A DNA stretch of 64,000 nucleotides from JBMNMS01 sp050953445 (GCA_050953445.1 JBMNMS010000001.1:558001-622000); one strand, 5' to 3'; positions 38,501 to 47,167 are shown, counted from the stretch's first letter. The notes: generated by a model not told the origin, from the sequence alone. Made by a program: numbers and translations.

Positions 38501-40869
38501 CTTTTTATTGTCATAGTTTTACCAGCAGTGATTGATTTAGCGAAGCCTGCTTCGGGATATTTCGGCTTCTCATGGATAAACAAGTTAAAGGTCTTCACTG
38601 CTGGGATCTCTCCCGTGGCCTCTGCTTTTACAATAAACTCGAATTCACCACTTTCCTCCGGTTTGCCGGTGATTTTACCAGTATTATATTCCAATGTTAA
38701 GCCTTTCGGCAACTTGCTGTCTGATAGAGTCCACCCTACATTTCCGCCGCCGGTATATTTAAGATTAGCCTCATAATCCTCACCCTTTACGCCGTCCAAT
38801 AAGGACGAATTGGAAGTGATCTCAATCGGGGCGGTGACGACAATATCCACAGTTTTTGTGCTGGAGCCTGCACTGTTTGTCGCCGTTACCGTTACAGGGA
38901 ACTTTCCAACCTCAGTGGGTGTCCCTCCAAAACGACCGAGGCCGTTGCTGGTGCTGAAAGTTAGGCCCTGAGGCAGGGTGCCGGTGCAGGTCCAGGCATT
39001 ATTGTCAACTATGCCTCCGGAGTTTTCCAGGTAGGCCATTTTTTGTACTCCGTGCTTAAAGATCAGCTCCTCTGTGGCGATGCGTGGGGCCGTATCATCG
39101 CCGCCTACCCTGAGCAGGAGAATGTCGCTGCCCTCGGCACCTAAATCATCTTTCCAGCTGCCACGGATCAGGTACACTCCTGGCGGTTCGGGAGCTGTAA
39201 AGGTTATTTCGTTGGTGTTACCGGTATCGCCATCCGTACCGGGAATAGGGGTTATATCCTCGTATCCGCTGCCATCTTCATATATTTCCCATTTAAAATT
39301 TGCAAAAGGGCTTCCTGTTCCTTTTTCAATTTTCCCTATAAGAGTTACCGGGTCTTTTGGATTCACAGGATTGGCATCGGCAGAAATTGAAATCACAGGA
39401 GCCGGTGCGTTTATCACACTAACGTCAAAATTAACAGAAGTGCTGGTTTTGGCTCCTGCCAGGGAAGTTTCACTGACTTTGAAGATATAGGAATTGCTGC
39501 CTCTTTTTGATGTATCAGGTTTAAATACCGCTGCATCATGATTATTGCTGACTTTCTCGAGCTCAAATTTTGGAAAATCATTTTCAGCCACATCATATAA
39601 TTCATATTCCGCAAAGGCCGCGGGTCCTTCAATGCCGTTTTCCTTAAAATACCAATCAACAACGGTTGTAATTGATTTCTCCGCACCTCTGGCAAATACA
39701 TATTCATATTCATCATGCCCTATGTAATCGTCAGGAAGAGGGTCGAGTGTAACAATCGGGGCGCCAGGCAAAACCTCCAGCTTTTTAGAGCTGAGTGCCA
39801 GGTTAACTTCCTTGACCCAATTATAATCTCGCACCTTGCCGTCATACTTAAACCCTGCCCGGGGATCAAGGTCAGTACCATTTATGCCCAGAAGCGCCGT
39901 CTGCACGTCTTTCACGGACCAGGTAGACGAAAGCCCATAGCGCAACTTCAGCTTTTGAGTGGTAAAGGTTCCGGCTTTTATGTCCAGAGAATTATTGTTG
40001 CCCACCTGATGATAGACCTTCTTATTCACACCTTTAAAGGTCCCACCATTGATGACGATTTTAGCAGCCGCACCCGCTTCTGTGCGATTGACGATGACGC
40101 CGTAACTATTATTGGCGTTGTGATAGGCACCGTGGCCGATAAAGTCGCCATCGTTAATATAAACTTCCCCGGCATTGTTCATTACAACCGCGCCACCCCC
40201 CATGTTGTAGGCCCAGCCGTTGTAATAGCCACCCTCATCGTCATCATTGACAAAGACGCACCATGATTTGCTTGATCTGCCTGCCTGATAGGTTCCGCCG
40301 TTAATAATCAGCTTTCCTTTCCTTTCCACATTGAAAATGTTAGCGCCACCAAAATGAAGTGGATTAGTCTCCATCTCGATCAGTGATCCGTGGTGATACA
40401 CTTTGCCTGTGCCTTCTTCGGAGCTGTCTCCTATTTGCAGGATAGCATTCCTCTCAATATTGAAGACGAAAAAGTTTTTGCTTGTCTCATACAAGGCTGA
40501 ACTTTTGAAAGAAGGACCATACAGTTCAATTTCATGTCCCATTAAATCAAGCACTTTTTCCCCTTTTACCAGGAAAAATTCCGGATTTCGAGCGAATTTT
40601 GTTCCATTTGCGAACTCTCCGTTAGACGAGATTTCGTACCTTTGCTTAACAACATCAAAATGGTAATACAAGTAAATATCCGCGGTTAAATTAACCTCCC
40701 TGACTTCGGGATTTGCCAGGGCCTCTCGAAGTTCTTTACTGTTTTTAACCTCGACAGACACTCCATCCCCATCTGCGAAGGCCGGCACCGTCATGGCCGG
40801 TATCAGGGTCAGCACCATGCAAAGTACCAGCAAAATACTGAAAAAGCGGTTTGAGATGGTTTTCATCAT
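35587..40869 (-). CDS. Giant surface protein with Ig-like repeats and three SLH domains
   Basis: A 1760-residue exported protein. After a signal peptide (SILLVLCMVLTLIPAMTVPAFA) there is a beta-helix-like region with repeated INGGTYQAG/INGGTFKG segments, then a run of putative Ig (He_PIG-type) domains (LPQGLTFSTSNGLGRFGGTP, LPKGLTLEYNTGKITGKP, LPSGISVSPEGAISGTP), a Listeria-Bacteroides-type repeat ending DTVYAQW, a Gly/Ser then Pro/Glu linker, and three SLH domains at the C terminus (FTDVKKGDWFYDDVYYAYVN, FRDVNKDQYYAEAIAWAAAN, AWATDAMSWTNAEAFIQGSG). It is probably anchored to wall polymer and adhesive. ATG 40869 follows AAGGAGGATAATACG. A truncated response-regulator gene lies just upstream on the same strand. 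Confidence 0.9.
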   Translation of the reverse strand: MMKTISNRFFSILLVLCMVLTLIPAMTVPAFADGDGVSVEVKNSKELREALANPEVREVNLTADIYLYYHFDVVKQRYEISSNGEFANGTKFARNPEFFLVKGEKVLDLMGHEIELYGPSFKSSALYETSKNFFVFNIERNAILQIGDSSEEGTGKVYHHGSLIEMETNPLHFGGANIFNVERKGKLIINGGTYQAGRSSKSWCVFVNDDDEGGYYNGWAYNMGGGAVVMNNAGEVYINDGDFIGHGAYHNANNSYGVIVNRTEAGAAAKIVINGGTFKGVNKKVYHQVGNNNSLDIKAGTFTTQKLKLRYGLSSTWSVKDVQTALLGINGTDLDPRAGFKYDGKVRDYNWVKEVNLALSSKKLEVLPGAPIVTLDPLPDDYIGHDEYEYVFARGAEKSITTVVDWYFKENGIEGPAAFAEYELYDVAENDFPKFELEKVSNNHDAAVFKPDTSKRGSNSYIFKVSETSLAGAKTSTSVNFDVSVINAPAPVISISADANPVNPKDPVTLIGKIEKGTGSPFANFKWEIYEDGSGYEDITPIPGTDGDTGNTNEITFTAPEPPGVYLIRGSWKDDLGAEGSDILLLRVGGDDTAPRIATEELIFKHGVQKMAYLENSGGIVDNNAWTCTGTLPQGLTFSTSNGLGRFGGTPTEVGKFPVTVTATNSAGSSTKTVDIVVTAPIEITSNSSLLDGVKGEDYEANLKYTGGGNVGWTLSDSKLPKGLTLEYNTGKITGKPEESGEFEFIVKAEATGEIPAVKTFNLFIHEKPKYPEAGFAKSITAGKTMTIKSPLLEGTGDITYMIGGAPSGVSIEPNGDIKVWEGLAAKETPYTFTISARGYDGYTDTCQVEFTVAESPTYLGKGIIYLPMGWVGEEYLTDQLASEFIGTTNACEWQFINSDVVPEPLEPGVNPLPPGLSLDKDTGVISGKPTGHTGSGNGGINDYQEGVRVRLYDKETGLSAYAFVRITVVDKAIAEAPTTISFSSDSNVHSTTMSSFVEGFRNIYIDWLPPGTISATGLPKGLSISRAGNDAMLQGTPMQNGTFNFTVTATNSEGSKSQNMTVVISPPEKAEKPTADKVPGEYKIGQTVNVKLSNTAGEGAGIRYSINDGPEKTWNVENQESGLDLTGDTVIRAYVETLGMGKLNSDIATFRYTFVNDTTAPVVDITTNSLPDGIIDQVYVDLNLEGTVSGSALPPTWTANGLPSGISVSPEGAISGTPTESGDFNVKLIATDSGTKTSREKYLTLHIGDKAPADTPVIITHPANGTYKEGSEASYLTVAATVSDGGALSYLWYESADKKNDTPANDKLVGNGPKYRPSTALATDRYYYAVAINSKTGFADSKKVSNVATISVIFDAATPYFSDNDTRDYLVTKGKEQNLMELALVDDDGVLNYEWYQMVGASPATGDTKIGENKTGILSITAPENEGDKISYYAVVTNTNKKATGSDTAGPVISPLHTVTATDQVMREITFNPQTGNAADIFTRLTNFDGKLESLPVFERIGYNLSGWFTEPTGGVKITTDTVFEENDTVYAQWTAQSSGGGSGGGGISGGGSPGGGTPVEPEKPETPDPGDGEKTDDLPFTDVKKGDWFYDDVYYAYVNKLMMGTSATTFSPHANTTRGMIVAILHRLEGSPEASLEGLFRDVNKDQYYAEAIAWAAANNIVSGYSSDKFGPEDPITREQMALILMNYAKFKGYDVKAKADLSKFSDAGTVSAWATDAMSWTNAEAFIQGSGNSLLPAGNAERCQIAAILHRFIEGHK

Positions 40870-41059
40870 CGTATTATCCTCCTTAAAATTATAGACAATC
40901 ATAAAAAAGCTGTGAATATCGATCATGAAGCGTGCAAACGCACACATTGGATTTTTCCTGCCACCTCCTTCAAAATCGGAAAGCCGATGCAAATAGTTGC
41001 CCGCTACCCCAGCATTATGTCCATCATTTCAATCAATATATAAAAGAAATAAAAAAAGT

Positions 41060-41085
41060 ACCCTGTCACATATGACAGGGTTGGG
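41060..41085 (-). terminator. Terminator downstream of the truncated regulator gene
   Basis: ACCCTGTCA and TGACAGGGT form a stem followed on minus by ACTTTTTTTATTT, between the regulator fragment and the SLH gene. Confidence 0.75.
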
Positions 41086-41155
41086 TGAAAAATTTATAAT
41101 TTTATATGAATCTTCCTCTAAAGCCAATAATACAGAAAAACGCTACGGAACACCT

Positions 41156-41671
41156 TCACAATTCCCTCTTAAATGTGACTATAAGGCCTTTTTGGGCAAC
41201 CTCAAATGCAAGCTGCATGGGCGTTTCATACCCCGTTTTCTCAAGCAGGTTACCGATGTGATAACGCACTGTACGCTCTGAAATGCCAAGTTTTTCAGCC
41301 AATTCACGATAGTTTTTATAGGAGGCGAAAAGGCGTAGTACTTCCATCTCCTTCGGTGTGAACTCAGTACTGCTGGCCAAACCAATCTTTACCGGGGGTG
41401 TACTATCCGGATAAATTGATTCCCCCGCCATAGTACGATTCATCACATCTAATATTTCAGTGTCTCCCACATCCTTATACCAAAAACTCTCGCACCCCGC
41501 TGCCCTTGCCTTTCGGATAAAGGATTCTTCCGGCATGGAAGTTACGATTACAATCCTAATATTCGGATAGCTAACCTTAATTTTTGCCGCCGCCTCCAGG
41601 CCGCTTTCACCTCCCAATGTATAAACATCCATCAATACAAGATCTATTTGACCGGACATACAAAACACCAC
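41156..41671 (-). pseudogene. LuxR/NarL-type response regulator, N terminus lost to element insertion
   Basis: The remaining 170 or so residues start inside the receiver domain (QIDLVLMDVYTLGGESGLEAA, with the phospho-acceptor Asp in LMDV) and continue to an intact LuxR-type helix-turn-helix (FTPKEMEVLRLFASYKNYRELAEKLGISERTVRYH in parts). The first 45 or so receiver residues, including the acidic pocket, are missing: an in-frame TAA and unrelated sequence precede QIDL. The break coincides with the outer element's end beside its recombinase. The protein, if made, would lack phosphorylation control. Confidence 0.85.
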
Positions 41672-41711
41672 TGCATTAGTGGGTGAGTCTTAGGGATTTA
41701 TAATCTCTGAA

Positions 41712-41759
41712 AAATATCGGCATAGTTTGGTATGAATTTACCGGCTATGCCGATTTTTC
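41712..41759. terminator. Terminator at the end of the outer recombinase
   Basis: ATCGGCATAG and CTATGCCGAT form the stem with T runs on both sides; the recombinase stop codon falls inside it. It resembles the terminator at 21065-21112. Confidence 0.7.
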
Positions 41760-42989
41760 TTGTTCTGTGGTGGATGTAGAAGTTGTTGGGTCGAAATCGC
41801 CAATGCAGTTATAAACAATCCTGATACGCTGTGCCCTTTTGCCATCAATGCGCTCTGCTTTGTAAACGTAGATTTTTTCAACGAACTCCCTGATAATCTC
41901 TGCTGTGAGTTCCTTTATGTCTGTGTACTTTCTTACCAAGGCGAGGAAGTGGTCTACACCTAGCGCACTTTCCTTTTCTAAAGTCATGGTGGACTTCAGT
42001 TCTGCCACTCGGTTTTCGAGGGTATGCTGCTCATCTTCATAGCTGGCTGTCATCTTTGCAAAACGCTCATCTGAAATCTTGCCCTCAATATTGTCCTCAT
42101 AAAGCCTTTGGATAATCTCATCCAGCTTACTGATACGAGCCTGTGACTGCTCCAGTTCCCGTTTGTCATCGCGCAGGCTTTTATCAAGCTCAAGCCTCGT
42201 TTTCTTGGTGACCATCTCCACAAATTCATTTTCATGGTCTCTGGCAAAAGCCGTTACTTGGCGAATTCTATCAAGGAGCAATTCCTCAACTACCACATTG
42301 CGTATCTGGTGAGAACTGCAGCCGCCTTTAATCTTTCGATAGGTAGCACATACAAAATGCTCTTTGTCATGCTCCCAACCTCTATGTCGCACTTGGTATA
42401 GCTTGTTACCACAATCAGCACAGAAGAGCATACCGGAGAGGATTGGCATTTCGCCCATCGGTGTAAGTCTGCGTCTGCCATCTCGGATTTTCTGTACTAC
42501 CTCAAACACAGGCTCCTCAATAATTGCTTCATGGGTATTCTTGAAAATCATCCATTCTGATGGGTCATTCTTCATCTGCTTTTTCTGCTTATAGGACTTG
42601 CGGTAAGTTTTGAAATTTACTGTATGTCCTAAATACTCCTGCCTTGAAAGCATATGAACAATTGTGCTGCCTCGCCAGATATAATCATCGTCATGACCTC
42701 TGTTGTCTGGGATATTAATGCCGTTTGCCTTTGCATGAGCGGTAGGATTCATTATATGGCGTTTGCTAAACTCTTTAGCAATCTGGTTAGGGCCATAGCC
42801 TTGCATACACAAGTGAAAGGCTTCCTTTACTACTATAGCGGCTTCCTCATCTACAATCCAATGTGTCTTATCTTCCGGGTCTTTGATGTAGCCATAGGGC
42901 GGATTGGTGCAGAGAGGTTTGCCGGACTCTCCTTTTGACTTAAAAACAGAGCGGATTTTCTTGCTTGTATCCTTGGCATACCATTCGTT
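41745..42989 (-). pseudogene. Outer large serine recombinase (TnpX-like), C-terminal fragment
   Basis: Homology begins at the inner element's border with EWYAKDTSKKIRSVFKSKGE and NPPYGYIKDPEDKTHW, runs through the recombinase domain, a zinc ribbon (MLFCADCGNKLY) and a coiled coil (about 42000-42250) to the C terminus. It lacks the catalytic domain, which is at 55214-55644. Joining the two across the TCGTT repeat gives a continuous 556-residue frame. A truncated product could start at ATG 42812 but would have no catalytic serine. Confidence 0.93.
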
Positions 42990-43058
42990 TGTGTTGTACT
43001 ACATTTCAACGGTATTTTTAAGCTATTTTCAGCACTAATATATACTACATTTCAACGG
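42985..43058. other. attL of the inner element with an extra repeat copy
   Basis: The core TCGTT is followed by the arm TACTACATTTCAACGGTA at 42997-43014. A second copy of its first 16 bases, TACTACATTTCAACGG, lies at 43043-43058 in the same orientation, 46 bases further in. The second copy could be an accessory recombinase site or a relic of an earlier event. Confidence 0.8.
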
Positions 43059-43069
43059 CGCACGCACAA

Positions 43070-43087
43070 CCACGATATAACCACGAG
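43070..43087. repeat. Subterminal CCACGAG repeats, left end
   Basis: CCACGA at 43070 and CCACGAG at 43081 are inverted relative to three CTCGTGG copies at the right end. Confidence 0.5.
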
Positions 43088-43179
43088 AAGAACGGCGGCT
43101 ATTTAGAGGTACAAACACACCACCCACCATCTTAAAGTGTCAGCTCGCCCAAATCTCACGGCGGTCATAACCTTGTGAA

Positions 43180-43208
43180 GCAAGTTACATTGAGTAGCTT
43201 GCTTTTTT
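43180..43208 (+). terminator. Terminator-like hairpin near the left end
   Basis: GCAAGTTAC and GTAGCTTGC form a stem with one mismatch, followed by TTTTTTG. It could stop host transcription entering the element. Confidence 0.55.
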
Positions 43209-43236
43209 GTTTGTGTATTTTGTATAGTGGTCAAAA

Positions 43237-43266
43237 AAATAACTAAGGATTTTTCCTTAGTTATTT
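43237..43266. terminator. Second terminator-like hairpin near the left end
   Basis: AAATAACTAAGG and CCTTAGTTATTT form a perfect 12-bp stem with a six-base loop. Confidence 0.65.
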
Positions 43267-43389
43267 CTATATGTAGTTGTTAACTCCTATAAACTTGCGA
43301 AACATCACTATATATTGTGTATGTACCACTTTACTGCGCCACAAGAGGGTCGTATAATTTAATCATCATTAAAAAGGAGGTAGGGGGTA

Positions 43390-43599
43390 ATGGGTTGTAA
43401 AGAACTAAACTTGATGATAGAAACCGAAAACTATTCAGCTCTCGTTGCAAAAGGAAAGCCTGTTGCTGTTTTCAAGACAAGAAGAAATGCTGACGGAACA
43501 TATTCAAATTATGTTGAGATGTTTAACTGCTCGAAAGAACAGGTCGCATTTGTTCAAGGGGTATTAAACAGCAGACAGGCAGGTGATTGTCATGCGTAG
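43390..43599 (+). CDS. Small hypothetical protein, first gene of inner element
   Basis: A 69-residue protein (MGCKELNLMIETENYSALVA...) that I do not recognise. A very strong AAAAAGGAGG site lies upstream, slightly distant from the ATG. It has no signal or membrane segment. It overlaps the following gene by a few bases, so the two are probably translated together. Confidence 0.6.
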   Translation: MGCKELNLMIETENYSALVAKGKPVAVFKTRRNADGTYSNYVEMFNCSKEQVAFVQGVLNSRQAGDCHA

Positions 43600-44080
43600 C
43601 AAAGTGAATACAGCGTATCTTATTTGCAACGAACAGAAATTTTGTAGCATTAAGGACGCAGAAAAGGAAGTAAACAGGATTCGGGCAATTTGTTTGCGCT
43701 TGAAGAATAAGCAGGATGAAGAAATTAGCTTTATTCTCGGCGTATCGGTTACGAACACTGACTATATTGGCAAGATGGGTTATGACAAGCCCAAGAACCA
43801 AGGCGGTAAAAAACAGTTTATTTGTGCTGATAATAGACTAACATGGAATCCCGAAACAGGTGGAAGAATTATTGTTCCCGCCCCGCACCAAACAGACCCA
43901 CATATTCACATCATGGTGAACGGCTACGGCGCAAGCAACTGTGCTGAGAAGATTATAAAGAATTTGAAAAAACGAAACCCCGACAACACTTTTAGCAAAA
44001 CACATCTCAAAACCCCCGAGCGGATAGCACAAATGACTTCCTACATTGAAGAACAAAGTACAATTTTACGCCATGTGTAA
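43592..44080 (+). CDS. Unrecognised protein with an HxH motif
   Basis: A 162-residue protein. The N-terminal half has the pattern VNRIRAICLRLKNKQDEEIS. The C-terminal half contains TDPHIHIMVNGYG, a His-hydrophobic-His pair like that of HUH endonucleases, and a tyrosine further on (MTSYIEEQS). That would suit a small replication or mobilisation nuclease, but the rest does not match a family I know, so the assignment is tentative. ATG 43592 is used; a GTG at 43583 is also possible. Confidence 0.6.
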   Translation: MRSKVNTAYLICNEQKFCSIKDAEKEVNRIRAICLRLKNKQDEEISFILGVSVTNTDYIGKMGYDKPKNQGGKKQFICADNRLTWNPETGGRIIVPAPHQTDPHIHIMVNGYGASNCAEKIIKNLKKRNPDNTFSKTHLKTPERIAQMTSYIEEQSTILRHV

Positions 44081-44264
44081 TGGGCAAAATTGTACGTTTT
44101 TCATTCAGGGGCAAAGTACAGAAAAGCCAGTAATGGCGGTGCTTTTAAGGCTATCGGCAATAGCAAGTGAAATGTAATGTAATATTATATAGCACTAATA
44201 TATACAGCTTCATACGCATAAGCACTCGATTAAAAAATACTCGATAAAGAAAGGAAAATCTGAC

Positions 44265-44465
44265 ATGAAAATTATTAAAACAGTTTTAGTCGCTATTGTA
44301 GTTGCGCTCAGCGCAATCGCATTTCACATCATCATTTTTGCTCGATTACCGTTTCTACTGTTAATCGGCACTGTGAAAATGTGGGTAGCGATTTTAGCAA
44401 GTGAAATGACACTACTTTACTCTCACATTCGAGAAATGTGGCGAGTGAATTATCAGAAAGTTTAG
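44265..44465 (+). CDS. Small membrane protein
   Basis: A 66-residue protein with two hydrophobic segments (about residues 5-27, TVLVAIVVALSAIAFHIIIF, and 29-48, LPFLLLIGTVKMWVAILA) and a basic tail. The ATG follows AAAGGAAAATCTGAC. It precedes the tape-measure operon and may be part of it; a holin-like role is possible but unsupported. Confidence 0.6.
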   Translation: MKIIKTVLVAIVVALSAIAFHIIIFARLPFLLLIGTVKMWVAILASEMTLLYSHIREMWRVNYQKV

Positions 44466-44482
44466 ACAAGGGGGCGAGTTAA

Positions 44483-44668
44483 ATGGCAATTTCAAGAGTT
44501 CCAGAGGAACTAAAGAAGAAGCGATACAACGACTATATGCGTGAGTATATGCGGAAGTATAACAAGAAGAAAAAAGAGCAGAGTTTTTCAGAAGCCATGA
44601 AAAAGACTTCTTCCCCTCCTCCCCGCCACCCCTCGGCGGTAGATATTAGAGAAAGGCAGGTGTTATAA
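44483..44668 (+). CDS. Small basic protein upstream of tape measure
   Basis: A 61-residue, Lys/Arg/Tyr-rich protein (EELKKKRYNDYMREYMRKYNKKKKEQ in parts), probably a charged helix, with a Pro-rich C terminus. The ATG follows GGGGGCGAG. The stop codon abuts the start of the tape-measure gene. No family recognised. Confidence 0.6.
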   Translation: MAISRVPEELKKKRYNDYMREYMRKYNKKKKEQSFSEAMKKTSSPPPRHPSAVDIRERQVL

Positions 44669-46942
44669 ATGGCAAGCATTAAAAACTCTATTAGCTTACA
44701 GGATAGAATGTCCCCTGTTCTCCGCTCCGTAATGAAGTCAATGGACAGCACGTTGCGGGTTATGCAGAACTTGGACAGGCAATCTAACAAGGGTGTGCAG
44801 AGCAAAGCATATCAAGCAGCACAGAAAGATATTCAGAGAGCAAATAATCAGCTTATCAAAATGCAGAACAACTTAGACAGAGCGGATAAGATGGCGGGTA
44901 ATCTATCAAAATCCACAGGGCAGATTAACAACAATATGTCACGCATTGGCGCACATGGCTTTAATCTTGCCAACTTAGCCGCAGGGGTGTATCTACTTAA
45001 AAATGCAGCAAACGCATTGACAGGGATTATGGAAACGCCAGACAGCTTAAATGCTATTCAATATCGGCTTTCTACATTCGACACAACAGGCGCAACGCCG
45101 CAACAGCTATTTGACGCTTCGTATATGGCGGCTATGAACTCACGTTCAGACATAGACAGTACAGCTAATTTGGCGGCTCGTGTATTAGCAACAGGGGCAA
45201 CAGGCGGCAACGGCGCACAGGCTATAAGGCTCGCGGAACTGCTCAATAAATCGTCATTCTTGGGCGGCTCGTCGGCGCAGGAATCCAGAAATGCTCTTAT
45301 GCAGTTATCACAGGCTCTTGCTTCGGGCGCATTACAGGGAGATGAACTTCGCTCTATTAGAGAAAATGCGCCTGGGCTGACTGATGTACTGTCAAGGGGT
45401 CTATCGTCAATGGCTGACAGGGGCGTACTGTCTGACAGGTTCTTGAATACTACAATAGGCGATTTGAAGCAACTCGGCGCAGAGGGTGAACTAACCACAG
45501 GGCGCATTATCGCCGCTTTTCAAGAAATGGGCGGTTACATTGATAGCACTTTTGAAGATTCGCCTAAACAGTTCGGACAGGCTATGACAATGGTCGGGAA
45601 TATTTGGAGTAGATTTCTTAAAATGCTGTCAGTCGGTGATGGCGCACTTGCTCGGATAAATGACAAGGCTTGGGAACTGGTCGGGTGGCTGGAATCGGCT
45701 TCGGGCACGAAGTTTTTAGAAACACTCGCAACAGGAATTACATTCGTTGTAGATGGCATTATTCAGCTTATCGACTGGATAGGTGATTTAATCGGTTGGT
45801 TTAACGGTCTTGAAAACAGCTCACAGATTTTACAGGCGGCATTCATCACGCTTGGTGTCGTAGCCGCATACGCAGCCATACAAGCTGCTATTGCATGGGG
45901 CATTGCTGCGTGGCCGATTTTGCTTGTCGTTTCTCTTGTCGGTGTTCTCATTTACTCTCTGTTGCAGGCAGGAGTAACGGCAGGAGAAATAATCGGCGGC
46001 ATTGCGGGCGGGTTCCTGTTCCTCGCCTATCTCCTGTATGATGTAGTAATCGGCGCACTCGTGGCGGTAGGTGCTATCGGTGTCGGGGCGGGTATGCTCA
46101 TCATCATGGCAATACAAGGCGTTGTGCAGATTATTCTATGGGCGGTACTCGCCATATGGAGCGCACTTGTAACGGTCTACAATGTTCTATTCTCTATCGT
46201 AAAGGGCGCATACGGCGTTGTCAAGGGCGCAATCGTCGGTATCTATCAAGTGTTTGTTTGGCTTGGTCAAGGCGTTCTCGGTATTTTGTGGGCGATTGCA
46301 AAGGCTATTGATTTCGTTTTCGGCTCTAATCTGTCGGGAACAGTCGGCGGGTGGATTGATGGTTTAGGAAAATCGGTCGAGGACTTGAACAAGGCACTTG
46401 ACCCGCTCGGCGAGTTCGAGGACATAGGCAATCAGTGGAAAGATTCATACAGCACTTTAGGCGATATGTTTGCAGGAAAAGGACAATATGACGACTGGAA
46501 CATAACCGACAAAATGGGTGATGTATGGAACGGCGGTACTGCAATGATACAGGGTATTGCAGATTGGGGTAACGCTACAATGCTAAATCCTATGGACGGT
46601 TGGGATAGCGGTTATACATTCGGTGCTGATATTGCAAACAAGATGGAAAGTTTCGATTTCAATCTTGAAAAGCTAATCGGCGGCAACGGTACAATCGGTA
46701 TCAACGGTGGCAATTTGGATTCTGTCGGAAAAATCAATAGTGATGTTGAAATTAAAGACGAGGATTTGAAACTGCTTCGGGATATGGCGGCAAGAGATTT
46801 CTTGCTTAATCTGCAACACGTTACGCCTATTCAGAATAACAAGTTCGGGGATATTAGAGAAACGGCAGATGTCAACAAAATCATGGACGCTCTTACGGAA
46901 ATGGTTGAAGAGGGCATGGCTACTTCTCTTATAGTCAACTAA
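44669..46942 (+). CDS. Phage tail tape-measure-like protein, orphan
   Basis: The 757-residue protein has the tape-measure N-terminal pattern: a helical coiled coil (residues 1-90, MASIKNSISLQDRMSPVLRS then QNNLDRADKMAGNLSKS) and a TP901-type core (about 95-300, GDELRSIRENAPGLTDVLSRG and EGELTTGRIIAAFQEMGGYID). It is followed by a long hydrophobic stretch with several membrane-like helices (about 385-560, AYAAIQAAIAWGIAAWPILL). Tape measures set tail length and enter the host membrane during DNA ejection. No major tail, tail tube or baseplate gene is nearby, so it is an orphan within this element. Confidence 0.85.
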   Translation: MASIKNSISLQDRMSPVLRSVMKSMDSTLRVMQNLDRQSNKGVQSKAYQAAQKDIQRANNQLIKMQNNLDRADKMAGNLSKSTGQINNNMSRIGAHGFNLANLAAGVYLLKNAANALTGIMETPDSLNAIQYRLSTFDTTGATPQQLFDASYMAAMNSRSDIDSTANLAARVLATGATGGNGAQAIRLAELLNKSSFLGGSSAQESRNALMQLSQALASGALQGDELRSIRENAPGLTDVLSRGLSSMADRGVLSDRFLNTTIGDLKQLGAEGELTTGRIIAAFQEMGGYIDSTFEDSPKQFGQAMTMVGNIWSRFLKMLSVGDGALARINDKAWELVGWLESASGTKFLETLATGITFVVDGIIQLIDWIGDLIGWFNGLENSSQILQAAFITLGVVAAYAAIQAAIAWGIAAWPILLVVSLVGVLIYSLLQAGVTAGEIIGGIAGGFLFLAYLLYDVVIGALVAVGAIGVGAGMLIIMAIQGVVQIILWAVLAIWSALVTVYNVLFSIVKGAYGVVKGAIVGIYQVFVWLGQGVLGILWAIAKAIDFVFGSNLSGTVGGWIDGLGKSVEDLNKALDPLGEFEDIGNQWKDSYSTLGDMFAGKGQYDDWNITDKMGDVWNGGTAMIQGIADWGNATMLNPMDGWDSGYTFGADIANKMESFDFNLEKLIGGNGTIGINGGNLDSVGKINSDVEIKDEDLKLLRDMAARDFLLNLQHVTPIQNNKFGDIRETADVNKIMDALTEMVEEGMATSLIVN

Positions 46943-46954
46943 GGGGGTGAGGTC

Positions 46955-47167
46955 ATGCGCGGGAAACGCATAGATATTCCAGTTGATATAGAAATGGGGT
47001 TTATCAATACAGTGCATGACCTCGCTCGTCTATATAGCAAATGCGACCAAAATCTTGAAAACGGCGTAGAGCCAAAATTCATAATCGAAAAATTAAGAAA
47101 ATATCGGTTTGCCGATACCACAACCAAATTAAAAAAGTTGATAAAGGAGATTGAAGAAAATGAGTAA
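46955..47167 (+). CDS. Small hypothetical protein
   Basis: A 70-residue protein (RGKRIDIPVDIEMGFINTVHDLARLY...) that I do not recognise, mainly helical with a charged Lys/Glu tail. It starts 12 bases after the tape-measure stop, with GGGGGTGAGG upstream, and its end overlaps the start of the next gene, so it is part of the same operon. Confidence 0.65.
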   Translation: MRGKRIDIPVDIEMGFINTVHDLARLYSKCDQNLENGVEPKFIIEKLRKYRFADTTTKLKKLIKEIEENE

